A stretch of DNA of 64,000 nucleotides, taken from contig JAVYIG010000067.1 in assembly GCA_035222895.1 (NCBI GenBank), forward strand, positions 744,001 to 808,000, given 5' to 3'. This stretch comes from Strongylocentrotus droebachiensis. Lineage: Eukaryota; Echinodermata; Echinoidea; Camarodonta; Strongylocentrotidae. This document shows positions 1-13,600 of the stretch, piece by piece (the first letter of the stretch is position 1; each line of letters starts with the position of its first letter). The position numbers and the translations under genes were made by a program. Below the pieces are notes generated by a model that ran no database searches, had not been told where the DNA came from, and saw nothing but the letters and a program-made list of their open reading frames with translations.

Positions 1-458
1 CCCCAAGACTCCCACGCCAACAGTTTGATCATAACTTATTAATGACGTTTCATAGTCTTAATTGCACTTTCAGTGTTATTAAGAACTCAAGATTGCTGAT
101 AAAGACAAGTGAACAAGGTCGATAGCTTTCGTATCACAATCCTCCATTCCCAAAGACTACATGAATACAAACTGTTTCTTACTCTCTGTTTATACTACCA
201 AATACATTGCATGGCTGTCAACTAGACTGAAGACCACTAATTAGCTATACAGTATCTAGTCTGAAAGTTGTATTCAAGACATGTATCGGGAAACGTTGTA
301 AAGTGAAATGCATGTTTTATCAAACTTAGGGTATATGTTTCAGAGTATTTTCCCACCGTAACAAAATCCCAGGGACTAGTAATATTCTATTAGGCTTGAT
401 AAAGAGTCCGGATTCTATTCCAGCCCGACACTTGTAATTCCAGGAAAATCACATTTAC

Positions 459-540
459 TGGGTGGGGCTTTCAGTGAGTGAGAAATGATGATTGGCCAGG
501 TGACAGGTCAACTGTCAGGTCAACCGACCTCTTTAAAACT
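459..540 (+). repeat. Dispersed repeat core with GC box and ATTGG (copy 1)
   Basis: TGGGTGGGGCTTTCAGTGAGTG ... GATGATTGGCCAGGTGAC ... GACCTCTTTAAAACTA. Matches the reverse complement of 23161-23212 over about 60 bases. Probably part of an old MITE ending near GGTGTGAACAGG (639-656). Confidence 0.6.
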
Positions 541-1670
541 AGTTTTTTGATACAATATTATCTTTCATGTACATGTACATTCCTTTCGCTGTACGATGAT
601 ACTTCATACAGCGTTTCTTTATACAAGTTTTGTACAAATTTATTTGGTGTGAACAGGTCCTTTATGTTACATTCTACAACATATCAGGTGTTGGAGACGG
701 CATGTTCAGCAAGGGACATATGCCACTGACAATGATCATGGGCAGACAGACAGCATTCGCATGACTCAACCTGAAATTGCATGAACCTGTACCTACATGT
801 ATGTAAATGTATGTTCAATCTCTGTTTTCAACCATTTGAAGAAGTGGGGTTCTCTGGACATATATTCCTAACCATGTTGTTCTTAAATTGAGATTTACTT
901 ACAGTGAGAGAAAATGTTGAGTTTTAATTTGGCACCCTCTACTAAGAATCTAAACTCTAATTTTATTCCAAGTATAAGTTCCTGTAAACTTCCCTGCAGA
1001 GCCTTAAATTTCATGTTATTCAGAACTGATTTGATAAAGATACTCATAATAAGCCACAAACAAAAAATCCACACAAAATAAAATTAATCAATAGTACACT
1101 TCTCTTATTTCAACTACATGTTTGCAATGCTATCCTCACAACTCCTTCAATCCCCATTTAGACAACCCAAATTCTTTGTATAGCAACACAAAAACTATGC
1201 AGCTATATGATAGGTAATTCAATTTTATTCTAGTCTGAACATCATGGCTCGAAAGTCAGTAACCCCTCGTATGAGGGAATATGATGATGATGATGATCCA
1301 CAGCACTTGTGTGGCGCCATTTATCTGTTTCATCTATGATCATTTAAATTTTAAAAATTTCCAGAGAGAGGAAATGTGTTTTAATCCTTGCTAACTAGAC
1401 TTAATTTTTACTTTAAATTAGAAATGTTTATGTTATTACTTCAATTTCAAAATTTCAATGGTATTTAGCAGCAATTTGTAAAAGGTAAAACAGTTTGAAA
1501 AAAGAGAAACATTTTATTATGGTTTGTGGTATATGTCTGAACAGAGAATGCAGCGAAATACTCCATTCCCAATTGTTGACAATGAAACCACAAATCTAAT
1601 CAACATTTGAAGCTTGAAACGTCTCATCTGCCTTAATAAATAATGAACACTCGTGTTAATTTACAAATGC

Positions 1671-2055
1671 AGTGCTGTCCTTGAAAATACTTCCACCCTG
1701 CACATTCACACTAACAAAATTTATAGTAAAGCTACTCAAAGAACTATGTATATATACGATCAATTTTCCCAAGTCTAAACGTTGTATAACAAAACATGGG
1801 ATAGTGAAATGCATATTTGAGCATCATTCAAAACAAAAACATGATTTAGGTCCCATTCTTTTTCAAATATCTTATCAAACAAAAACAGTATTAATGGGCG
1901 GGGCTCATCATGAGCATGCACTGGTGATTGGGCAGCTGTCATGTCAACTGATCTCCATATTCCACTTTTTTTTACGCCCCCCTCAAGCTCCATAATGATT
2001 CTTTATAACACGTTTTTTTTAATACAATTTTTCGTATAAATTTCCTACCGTCTGA
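1671..2055 (+). repeat. Dispersed repeat with GC box and ATTGG (copy 2)
   Basis: Core ATGGGCGGGGCTCATCATGAGC ... GTGATTGGGCAGCTGTCATG at 1893-1945. Outer ends ATTCACACTAACAAAATTTATA and TATAAATTTCCTACCGTCTGAAC form an imperfect inverted repeat, suggesting a MITE of about 380 bases. Confidence 0.6.
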
Positions 2056-4272
2056 ACACACTACAAGTCAACATCATGCATCATCATGTAGGCCTAATGG
2101 GTCGTACAGGTAAGAAATTGATCAACTGTACTTTGGACAATGGTAACACATAAATACTTCATCTATTCTTGTGTTACCATGGGGCTACAATGCCCACCGT
2201 CAAACCTTCCGATCAATAATGCATGCCCCTATGCAATCTATTCGATGCCGTTTGGCAAATTGACTGTGGATAAGAACACTGTCGACTAATGGCATGTTTG
2301 TAAGCACATTACAAATCTGTGTTGGTGGCATTTGCCTGCATTCATGAAAACAAATTGGATCTGTTCTGTTGTGGTGTGACGGACGCCATTTATGCTTTTG
2401 ACAAAGTTTGGTCCTTTTCATGCTGTATGTTCAACTTTGAAGAACATGGGTGACCACTACAAATGACACACTTTTAAAAACACAATTATTTTATAGTACA
2501 GTGTAGTGTATAAAACTAGGAAATTAAGTATTTCAAGCAAAGCTAAATTTTGTTGTACATGTATGTCATAAATAAACATAATGCACACAGACAGCACAGA
2601 GTAAATCAACACAAAAAAAGAAGAAGAAGAAGAAGAGAAAAAGTCTGGGGAAAAAAGAACAGAGAAGAAGAAAGAAGAAGACCCCCCCTCCCCCTCCCCT
2701 ACCCCCAAAGAGCCATCCTTTAGGAAATCAGATTTTTGAGAAAATCCACAAGTCAGGTTAACATATCATTAATGGTATGGTATGTACTGGCATGTACTGG
2801 TACGTACATTGTACATGCATTTCCTTGATTCATACACATTTACATTTTTACTGCCAGTAATCTCTAAAGCCAACAGGTATGATATCTAGCTTACATTTTC
2901 ATTGAATCCTGTAATAAAAATTGATTTTAATTCAAATTTGATCAAGAAATACAATGTGTTCCTTGAAAAATCTATATTACAAGAAGACGCTAGTCATCAA
3001 ATCCTGCAAGTCATTCTATACCGACATTGTCAATCTGATGATTCCCCTTAAAAAAAAAAATTGTTTTTTGTCACCAACCCTCCCTCCCTAGTCCCACACT
3101 ATTCTCCAGGCTGTTGAGGGCCACTTGGTTTGCTGTTCATCCCAATCCCATTGGATGTTCATTACAAAGGCCATGCATATAACTGATCAATTCCAGAGCG
3201 ATTTTGAATGCAGATTGGTTATTAGTGGAACGCAAGGGTTGCTATTATTTCAGATGGGCCACAGGCAGTTGGGAAGGGAATTGAAAAGTAGACAAGGATA
3301 ATGACAAGGAATTACAGGCAGAACATGTGTGTCGACATGCACAGGAATAGGAAAATAAAAGGAGGAAAATCTTTATGGAGCGCCTGGAACGATTTAGATA
3401 TATATGGGAAGTACAAGACCATTTTTGGATAAAAATGATTTAAAAACTTCTTTTTTTTCTTTCTCACACAGTCTTGAGAGCAGCTAAATTAAAAACAAGA
3501 TATTACTTAGAGAGTAAAATAAATACATCCATGAGCATTTAATACTGATCAACATTAAAAAGGGTAATTATTCCCTATTTAAATAAGAATAACAAGAATC
3601 TTATTTGTACGGTGGAAAGAATACCCTTTAGTTATTGTCACAAGGAGAGGATAAGTTCAAAGAAAGTCCATGCTAATGCCATGGTACATGTAAATGCACT
3701 ATAATCATGCTCCCTATGATCTCTTGGGCTTATTTTTCAACAAATACTTTCACAAGTTACAAAGAAGCACCTGTAACTGCTCCAAAGAGCTCTTGAAATG
3801 AAGGGGAAAAAAGATAAATCGTTCCTTAGGATTTTCTTTTGAAATTTCAAAAAGAAATCCTGTCATCATGAAGTATTTTCTTTGTTACATTGATAATAAC
3901 TATCTAAATATCTACAGTACAATATTGGTGAGGGTGCGGTAGTCAAAGCAAACATATTCTTCAAACAGTACATATCTTGTCTTAACACTTGAAATTTGTA
4001 AGAATTATTATTACATTTAACTCAAAGAATGGGTAAAGGTCATTATGTAAGGACCATTAATAGAGCTGATTTAATTTGTTATTTACTGTAATGTTGGAAG
4101 TGCTTTGGTCGCCTCGGTTACATTGTAACTGATAAGGGGCTTTATAAGAAACATTTATTTTTTTAGTTTAAAAAAAAATCCTTCACAACAAGAAGATGAT
4201 TTTTTCTTCTTCCACGTAACAGTTTCTTTCACGAATCACAGGTGAGACACACCTGCAGCACTCTCCCCTTCA

Positions 4273-4292
4273 CCCCCCCCCCCCCCCCCCCC
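4273..4292 (+). repeat. C20 homopolymer
   Basis: Twenty consecutive C. Length is uncertain because such runs are hard to sequence. Confidence 0.9.
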
Positions 4293-5271
4293 GGCCTCGC
4301 CATAAATTCTACTTGATATGTTGCAACAGCAAAATCATTAGTATTCAAACATTTAAGCATAAATTACAGGGAATGATTTACTTTATTGGTGTACAGGTAG
4401 TTCTATAACAAAATGAAGATATCATCATTCACTGTTGGTAGAATGACAACAACCAAATTTTAATTGGTCACCATCGCACTACATTGTACATTATATTCTT
4501 CTTAGCCTAGATAGGTTATAATATGAGTGACAGTGAATGAATCACATTCTATTGTTTGATCACTATAGGGTGGCTTGTTATGATGACAACCATGTCAAGG
4601 AGCTGATTATACCTGCCACCACTGGCTATAAATAACAACCCCACAATCCTCGCTCAGTCCGTCTTGACGACGGCATGCATCCAGGCAAGGCAAAGTCTCT
4701 CCCCGCATATGTTCATGTGCACTTGGGAGTGTTAACTCCCAGTCAATTTTCTGTTGCTAGGGAGAGACGGTGCTGGTTTTGATGAGTGAGCGATGAATGC
4801 AGCCAAGCTGCTCTTGGGTGAGGATGCATAATGTTGACTTGAGATGGATGTGATGACCTCCGGTAGTAGTGAGGAGAGGATTAGCCGGTGGTAGGGAGGG
4901 CATCATCCATCTTTCTCTTAACTGATGGAGAGGATCTCCTCCCCACCTACCTGTCTCCATCTCTTTATTTTCACTCCATATCTATCCATCTATCTATCTT
5001 CCACTCCATACACAAGCAAGCTTACAAGTCAATCGTGGCTTTTAGAAAATACATGTTTCTTTCATTGTATTTTTACTTAGTTTCACATCTATTAATATTT
5101 TGGTATTATTTTTCAGAGTGCAACTTGAAATAGGAGACGTGGCAATAACCACAACTATACAACTAATTGTCATTCAACGAACAGAGTTAGAATTTGGAGG
5201 CACACCCTGATGAAACCAAAAAGGAAGTCATTTTTCTCCTGATGAAAGTGTGGTCAACCACTGGTTCTGTG

Positions 5272-5799
5272 ATACTCTTTTCACACTGGTTTTGCTTAAC
5301 CCCGTACTTTGCTTAGCCCCGTACTATCCTTAACCCCGGACTATTTTTTGGGGCTTTTCACACACGCTGTTTTTAGTCCAGTACTAGCGCCTATTCCGGA
5401 ATAAGAAAATACCCGCTGTTCTCACTGCATTTCGTTAACCCCGGATATCGTGAATGTTATGATTGGACATACTTCGCATCTGGCCAGCTGCGATACGCTC
5501 CATTGCGTAGTACCGGACTATTTTTTGTTTCTGTTCTCATTCATTTGCTTAGCACCGCAATTGCGGGGTTAGCAGGAGTTAGCACCACAATTGCGGAGTT
5601 AGCCCTGCTATTTTGCAGGGTTAGTTAACCCCGTACTATAGGTGGGGTTAGCCAACTTTAGCCCACTTTGGTAAAAACCAGTCTGAACAGAAAGTGGAAT
5701 AGGCTTAACCCCGTACTATAGGTGGGGCTAAGACCCCCCCCCCTTAACCCCACCTATAGTACGGGGTTAAGCAAAATATTGCCAGTGTGAAAACAGTAT
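5272..5799. mobile_element. MITE with TTTTCACACTGG ends
   Basis: Left ATACTCTTTTCACACTGG and right CCAGTGTGAAAACAGTAT, then TTGCTTAACCCCGTAC on both sides. The interior repeats TTAACCCCGTACTATAGG in both orientations (5625-5650, 5703-5723, 5744-5768), giving nested hairpins. About 528 bases, no ORF. In a CSNK1G intron. Confidence 0.82.
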
Positions 5800-5861
5800 G
5801 AGCTACGCATATTGTTAATCAGATTTATACTTAAAACAGAGTTAACATTGTATTTAAGAGA

Positions 5862-5863
5862 GA

Positions 5864-5926
<63 letters not shown>

Positions 5927-5940
5927 TGAGTGAAAGAGAA
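5862..5940 (+). repeat. GA microsatellite
   Basis: AG dinucleotide run of about 60 bases beside the MITE at 5272-5799, ending in mixed GAGTGA sequence. Confidence 0.95.
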
Positions 5941-6578
5941 TTAAGGAAGTAACATATTAATGAAAATGTCAATTAAAAATTCACATCACTGTTTATTAGA
6001 CCTACATGTCCATGTACAGTACATGTATATCATAGGTGCCAGGCAAAATGTTGATAATACTATATTCAACATGCATGGACTGTCAAGTTACAAATATGAG
6101 CTATGAAATATTATATACCTCACTTAAGAAATCCAGCCATCTGATTGGTCGAATTGCATTCATAAACTTCAACTGTTCCTGTAAAATTCTCGGTAACCAT
6201 GCATAAAACATTTCACTATTTTTAATAACCATGGTTACTCCATGGTTACCCCATAGGTTTACATGTTAAAAAATGGTTTGAGCGATGGAGGATACCGTAA
6301 TGTGTGCGAAGGATTGGTCGATAATTTCAATACAATTGAATCTCGATCGATCTTACCGACAATTTTATCTTGCATTGTTGACATGAAGACGAAAATAAAC
6401 TCTCAAAAACAAAAAAACAACATCTGCCGATAGATCTTGATCTAAGTTCGTGCCAATATGCATTGCAAAAGTAAAAGAAGGGCCCGTTTCATGGAGCTTT
6501 TGCAAAGCATCCCTCACGCAGAGCCGTTTTCAATCCATTTTAATGTATATATTAGAGAAAACTGCCGAGCATGTTAAC

Positions 6579-6661
6579 GACGCGCGATAGCCTAGTGGTC
6601 TAAGCGTTGGTTTTCAATACACCTCTTGTTGTACGCAAGAGTTCGAATCCCGTCTTCGACA
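6579..6661 (+). pseudogene. tRNA-like sequence (tRNA pseudogene or SINE head)
   Basis: Has an A box (TAGCCTAGTGG) and a B box (GAGTTCGAATCCC) at tRNA spacing with room for a long variable arm, i.e. Leu/Ser type with CAA in the anticodon place. The T stem and anticodon stem pair poorly and the acceptor ends do not match, so it is not a working tRNA. T-rich sequence follows. Confidence 0.6.
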
Positions 6662-6712
6662 AAATTGAAAAATATTTTTTATTTTTTATTTTTTAGTCTA
6701 TTTTTTTTCGGC

Positions 6713-6890
6713 ATATAAAAGTATTAATGACTGCTTTAATATTCGAGAAATAGTTGTTTTCATACGCTCTCGGGAAGGTTACAATTGGGCTATTCCCCTC
6801 GGCAAGCCTCGGGGAATAGCACAATTCTAACCTTCCCTTGAGCGTAATAAAACAACTATTTCTCTCAAAGCAGTCATTAATACTATAATA
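6713..6890. mobile_element. Palindromic (foldback) MITE
   Basis: Arms of about 85 bases: AAGTATTAATGACTGCTTTA ... GAGAAATAGTTGTTTT pairs with AAAACAACTATTTCTC ... GCAGTCATTAATACT, centred on TTCCCCTCGGCAAGCCTCGGG. Lies just after the tRNA-like sequence; the two might be parts of one element. Confidence 0.8.
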
Positions 6891-8466
6891 TTTTCTGCTG
6901 AGAGCCAGAGCACTATTACTGAACGCCCTTCTGACTCTCAGTCGATGATATCTGATGCACAAATGAAAATCAGAATCACTGGAGCAGGAAGAATAATAAC
7001 TAGATTCCAAGTCATTAAAAGAAATTAAAAGCTAAATATGCCATTATGCTCCATCTCAGTTCTGAAGGAAAACAAATGATTCATTTCTAGTCTGCCTTTA
7101 ACCTAAATCGGAACCTAATCCTCCAAAAGTTACATCCCTGAAACTGGATAACCGAGAATGCACTTGGTATCTCTTCTGAATTCACTAAATCTCTTTGACC
7201 TTTCGGCTCCGGCCGCTGCCGAAAAACACATTTTCTATTGAGCTTTCCGTCATCAATCGCTGGAGCCATCTCGACGTCAATGTCCTATTCGGTTGTTTCT
7301 TAATGATAGACTACCTGTCATTCCCCCTCGGTTTTTTTTCTCTGTCTTATTCATTATGCACCATCTTCCTGAGTAGAATCCCAATTTGAATTTCATAATC
7401 TCACAGTGTATCGATCTTCATGACCTGTGCCTGTACCGCACAGAGTATCTCTTGCCTTCTGTTTGCCACGGCGGATTTTCATCTCCCTCTCACAAAGAAA
7501 AGTCACCACAGTCAAACTGAAAAACATGTCATTTAAAGGTTGTCTTTGAGTTCTGATGTTATAGAAGATTAAAAAATTCCAACAGAACTTAATGAAACTG
7601 ACACAGAATCCAACAAAACTGCACAGAATCCAACATAAATGACCCAAAATCCAGAATTTGACACCAAAAAAAATACAACTAAATAAGAGTAATCAAATAA
7701 ATCAGAAGATATGTAATAATATATCTGAGTAATAAGCAAAGAAAGACATGGTGACCAGTTAGTATTTCAGCCAAAACATCAGTTAGACAAAACATGTACA
7801 CGTTGGGCTAAATGTGAGACCCCCCCCAAAAAAAAAAATCAATGGTGTAATTCAATAATTTTAACAGCAGCAAAAGAAAAACACAAATTTGGACCATTTG
7901 CAAAAATGTGTACAGAAGTTTCAGGCATACCGACGTTCCTTGTTTTGCACTGGTCCTATACAGATACATGTACAATGTATGTGTGTATGTTTTTTTTTTC
8001 ATTTTCAGCAAGTTTTTATTGTTTCATTTTACTGGTTCAAATAGACTGAATGAAAAGGAATTCAGAACGCCTGTCAAATAACCGTCATAACTGAACTTGA
8101 GATATTTACCTCTTAACCTGAATAAGAAATCTTGACACATTCTATAAAGTACATTGTAAGTAATATTTGGCAATGTTTGCATTTACACGTAAACAAGACT
8201 TTCTCTAGAAATGCTTTTCCCTCTACTGAACTAAATTACCTTTAAACTTGACTTAGAAAGCTTGACAAATTCCACAAAGTACATTTTAAGTCACTAATAT
8301 TATTTCAGCAATGTCGAGCACTGCCTGGAATGCCAGCTTGGGGAGTACGGTAGGACAGATAAAAAGAGAGAAATCATTTGATGATTTAGATCGCGGCTAG
8401 AAAACATCCGGAAGACATTGGTCGGGCTGGGGCTCCCCGAGAGGGAATACATGACTCTTCATTAGC

Positions 8467-8505
8467 ATCTCAATGGTATCTCAATGGTATCTCAATGGTA
8501 TCCCT
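8467..8505 (+). repeat. 14-bp minisatellite
   Basis: Three copies of ATCTCAATGGTATC-type units in a row (8467-8505). Nothing else nearby. Confidence 0.85.
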
Positions 8506-10574
8506 ATTGCATCCAAGAACTTCTGTATGCACCGGAGAGGAAAGTGATGATGATAATGCTTAATGATGCAGATCTTGTCGCCTAGCAACCATCAAAGATC
8601 AATCACTTCCAATAATAGCATCTGATCACGTTGAATTCAAATGTAAATGTTTCCTTGATTACATGTCTTCTTATTTAAGAGAAACATAACATGTGTGGAA
8701 TCGAAGCTGAAAAAAGTTGAGCATTTTTCATTGCTTATGTAACAAGTGACAAAGGACAGTGCATTGCCCTAGTTTATCAGAAGCTACCAACGCCAAGTAC
8801 ATGTAGTGCAACTTTTAAAGGAAAGAAAAAATAATATGAACGAAATTCTAACCATTCATGAATTTTAAAGAAATGTTTGAAATACTACATTATCAACAGG
8901 GTTTAGGTGATTCTGTGTATACATGTCGTACACTACAAAATGTATGTAAGGACAATATATCTAGCCATCTGACTCTTCTACACATATTATTAATGGAAGA
9001 TGTTTGTGTAGCTATCGCGTATATTGATATCAGGAAACAATTTGATAGATTCTCCACTCGTGACATGAAATAAAATATGCCAACAAGTATTATTCTTAAG
9101 GAACGCTTCTCAGCATACTTATTAAAATTTGGAATAAAATTCAAGGCTGTCAGCAAAACATCCTCCAAGCGCTTAAGTATTGCACCATCAATCGTGCAAA
9201 TACGTGAGGAGATATATGTGATACCTAAACAAACAACAAAATGCGAGGAGGGGATGAGACATTGCTCAACTCTTGTTTACCGCCCTAAAAAATGGATAGC
9301 TGCACTGACGTAATGATACTTGACTCGATTAAGTATGAGACTGTCTGGTGGAATTAAGAACAAGAGCTCAGAAGACGTCATAAGAAGTGATCAAAATGAT
9401 GGATCGAGGTGATTAAATTGTTCGACGCAATCATCCCGACAATGGACCTAGAAAACTATGATCAGATCAACGTTATAAACCGAAACCAGAAGACATGTAC
9501 TTCAGCAATAATTGTATACTTCAAAGCAAACATTGAACTTATGTTTGTCGCATTATTACATTATTTGTTCTCTTCAAAGTTGTCATAAAACATGAATTCA
9601 TCATTTTTACTATCGCAGCTAGTGCGTGGCTGAATTACTAGATGTATTGATAGGCCAAAACAAATGACAGACATGATTTTTTTTTCCCCCCTAAAGGTCA
9701 TCAAAGGAACACCAACAGATGGTGAGAGATATCATATTTAGTGTAATAAATGTACATATTTGTAAGTGGTCTTAAAATAAACTGTGGGTGAAATTAAGGC
9801 ATGCAGCAACACATTCATGGGATCCCATGACAACCAAAAGCATCATGTATTTAGTATTTCCCTGTATTTAGTCCTGTCTCTTTCTAGCCCTTCACAGCAT
9901 TACCCTCACTTCAAAGTTAAACATACACTATCCTTTATTTCACCATTTATCTTGCACTGCAGTGGAAACTCAAACATTCAATCAGATGTGTCCAAAAGAC
10001 AAGCAACAACGACAATGCCACTTAATTTCCTCACCTGACAGTTCTTTTTTGCTTCTCAAAATCCAACTTTTGAAAATATCTTAAAACAAATTTTTCAAAA
10101 AAATTAAAAAGAAACTGGTTTGTGAAGAATTTTCAGATATTAACAGTGCATAAATGTTCAGCATTTTTTAGCCTTTATAGAATCATTTGGTTGTCCAAAT
10201 ACAACTATTCTTAATTTCCCATACGACTACAATATGAATATAAAAATATTGTATATGCTGAAACCTATCTTAAATATTACCTCCCTACACATACATGTAT
10301 AGTGTTTGTTCTAAATATGACTTGGTAGTCTTTATCAATATTCCCTGTATCTGTGTAACCTAGATATTACTATCATATCTCCTGCATGCTTCTTCTTCTT
10401 TCTTTATCTGAAAGTGTTGCTATGGAAACATGGGATGGCAGGACAGCTAATTGCTACAGCATTGTACTGGGGAAGCAAGGTACATAAACAGCATACAAAA
10501 AAATTGCCACAATCAGGTTAACTTAATAGAAAAAAGAAGGTTTCTTAGAGAATAAAAATGTGAGTTTTTCTTAC

Positions 10575-10644
10575 CTGATTGGCCCAACATTTTGTAAAAT
10601 CTGTATTCCAAGTGAAGCTGTGGTGCTCTGGACCTCATTGGTTC
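10575..10644 (-). CDS. CSNK1G: CSNK1G exon encoding the region after VAIK
   Basis: Seventy bases between a minus-strand acceptor (TTATTCTAG) and donor (ATCAG followed by GTAAGAAA). Encodes [18 protein letters not shown] then MLGQS, with the conserved glutamate in LHLEY. Enters in phase 0, leaves in phase 1, as in vertebrate CSNK1G genes. The next expected exon (QVYYFGPCGKYN region) is not found between 1 and 10574. Confidence 0.95.
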
Positions 10645-13600
10645 CTAGAATAATAACACAGAAAAGAAGAAGAAAAGAAGGAAAAAAAGGAAAAGAAAAG
10701 AAAAGTTGACAGGAGAAGAAAATGGATGGACAGGAGAAAGGAAGGAGAAATAAAAATAAAAACCAGTTAGTGTCTTGTCTCACGCAATTGTAGGTATAAT
10801 TATTTATAATATACATTAGATATATACTGTATTTACTTGAAATATTTCTTGTAAATCTTTCTTCAATTCACCATCCCCTCCAGCATTTAACTTATAATTC
10901 AACATAATTCATAACATTTTTGTTTAAAAACAACATGTACATACACAGCATACTGGTAAAATGATCAATGATATAAATAGATCAGTTTCAATTTCATAAT
11001 GTCATGTACACTATCTGTCACCTCATCACAACGATGAAGAAAGTCACTATTGTTATACTTGGTAAACAGACATTAGTAGTATTCAATTACTCCTTGAAAG
11101 TGTACACTCTAATCATGCGTTTGGATGAGATTCCAAGTGAAATGCACTATTTTTGTTATCAATTTCCTTATGCATTTCTTATTCCCGCAGAGCATTAGAA
11201 AAAAGAATCCTCAGTATATACATTGCACATGTACATGTATCATAAAGCAAAGTTAATGTGCATGCATTCACTCACAAAGTTATTGAATTGTTCTTTGCAT
11301 GAGAGTATTAACAAAAATCCTCAGATTCAGGTACTAATAGTGACACACTTACTTTAACTCGGTTCGTACTTTCATGCAAAGCCTTTGATAGGAAGACATC
11401 AATAGGTTCCCATCAAAGGCTTTGTGTTAATAGGAATATAAGATGATGATGACAATAAACGATCTTGTATCGAACAACAAAGATCATCTTTCAAAGAGCA
11501 ATATAAATCCTGCTATTACTGTTATTTACATAAATATGCAATTTGCAGTTTATGTTTCTTTGTGTAAATTCCCCATAATGCATTCAGAACTCAAAGGTAT
11601 TAGTGTAGTGTGCTATTGTTGTGGTCATGGAATGAGGTTCACTTCCACAAGTTTAAAGGTAAAGATCAGTTCTGGTCATGCGATTGCATTGTGAAATAAT
11701 CGTTGTGGAATCGATCAGAAAAGGTTGATCATCTAGCATATATAAGTATTGGTGTGTACTGCAAGGTTCTGGAATCATCAAAATGATAAGAAATTTGGCC
11801 CAGCCTTGGTAAAGTTACAAGCACTGTACACAGAAGGATGTATATGGGACTACGCAACACGTGGGCAATATCTATCCGGTCCGGATAGATATAATAATTT
11901 ACCAAATATATCCATTAGTAGGCGGTTTCCCAGCAAAATTTGTATCATCACGTATTTAATAGTCAAAACATATTCTTTCACATGATAATAAGAGCTTCCA
12001 TTTCAGTTTTTTGAGAGGGGGGCGATTCCAAAACTGGTCTTTACCTTAAAAAGCGATTTCAATCCTGAGCAATAATGCATGAATCGCAAATACTGAATGA
12101 ATACCAAAAAAAAATGAATGAAACAACATTTTTACGGTTGGCTTTGTAGGCATTCCAATATGATTACCGAACCAAATCGCTCTCAATGCTTATCAACCCA
12201 TTGTGTTCTACATGTATCTACTGATGCTGAGCTCTTCAAGGTTACTCCAGCATAAATTCATATTAGATGGGACTTCATGTACTGGCTAGTGGCTACAGGC
12301 TAATTGAACATTCAAGGCGATTACCCATGATCGGTTATGATACCACCTCCGTATGACCTCTAGAAAGCGGCCTAACAAAATATAATTTAGACACGGACCA
12401 GTGGGTATCTTTTCAATTTAGTAGCAAGTCAGGGTTAGTCACAGGGGTGGTACCAGGGTATCCCCCCATTTTTTTGCCTCTTTTTCATCAAAGACCCCCT
12501 TGTGAGATGTTTGTGAATCAATTCGTGCTAAAGCCAGGGTAATAATCGGGAGCGCCAGAAGGGTCAAATCTGACTGACATGAGCGCTATAAAAGAACCCA
12601 TTATTATTATCATCATTATTATTATAATTCATAAATGAACTGCTAAAATCAAAGCTTAGAAAGGGATGTTTTGTTCATCTTTAACTGTTTAACCTTTCAT
12701 TATAGCCTGGTAGTTAACAGTCGACCTTTCAGAATCGTCATTAAGAAGAAGCTGTATAATATAAGCATCTACATTGTTGTTTGTGCTCAAGTTCTTGCCA
12801 TCTTTCTTGCTACTAAAATGAGTCATACAAATTTCCTTGTAATCTTCAAAAATGTATAAAAAAGGAAACAGATGCTGAGCTCTAGACAAAAATGCTGTAT
12901 GGTACAGGTACGGGCTGTGAAGGCCAATACACTGTGAGATTATGAAATTTGAATTAGGATTCTACTCCGGGAGATCGTGCATAATGAATAAGACAGAGAA
13001 GGGGGGGGGGGGGGGGGTGACAAGTAGTTAACTACATGTACATTAATAGCACTTTGCACTGCCCAAAGCGTTAACACCATTCTTCCTCTTAGTAGACCTC
13101 CAGGTTACTGCAAAAATGCTTTAAGTTGCATCTTCTGACCGTTAGAAGTCACACCTATTCCTCGCTTCTTCTATAGTCATATCCAACTATGTTAAAGACA
13201 ATAACGAAATTATACAAACTGTCAAGAGATAAAAATATGCAACCATTACACTGATACTGATAGAGAGAAGATTGAATTGAGATGATTGAATTACTTTCAG
13301 TAGAACGGTATAGCAATTACATCTCTTCGATGCCAGCTAGCTTCGATGCGAGCTGCCGAATTTCTGAACTATCTATACCGAAAACCCCTCATGCAAGGGC
13401 GTCGCTGTAAATCCCTATAATGCTGCGATACAATTACTGTGCATTGGGCTCTAAAGAAGAGGAAATGTGGGGCAGGAGAAAAAGAAAAGCTGATAAAAAC
13501 TCAAATGGGTTCATTGACTTCCCCTATTCGTTAACCATGTGTGTAAATGTTATAGAAATGTGTGAAAGATATTAAATATGTGAATTTTGCACATGATTTA

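Larger units (their letters stand above)
1..10574 (-). other. CSNK1G intron, leftmost part
   Basis: Intron after the EPM exon, continuing out of the window. Holds two GC-box repeats, GAA-rich simple sequence (2617-2690), C20, the MITE at 5272-5799, a GA run, the tRNA-like sequence and the palindromic MITE. Between 7 and 10.5 kb I see only AT-rich sequence and short ORFs of chance type. I looked for the next kinase exon (QVYYFGPCGKY) on the minus strand and did not find it. Confidence 0.75.

Noticed and set aside
6579-6661. Functional tRNA-Leu
   Set aside because: T stem, anticodon stem and acceptor do not pair well although the promoter boxes are good.
8858-9313. Overlapping ORFs on both strands, possible old coding sequence
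   Set aside because: No family recognised in any frame and no splice context; too weak to call.
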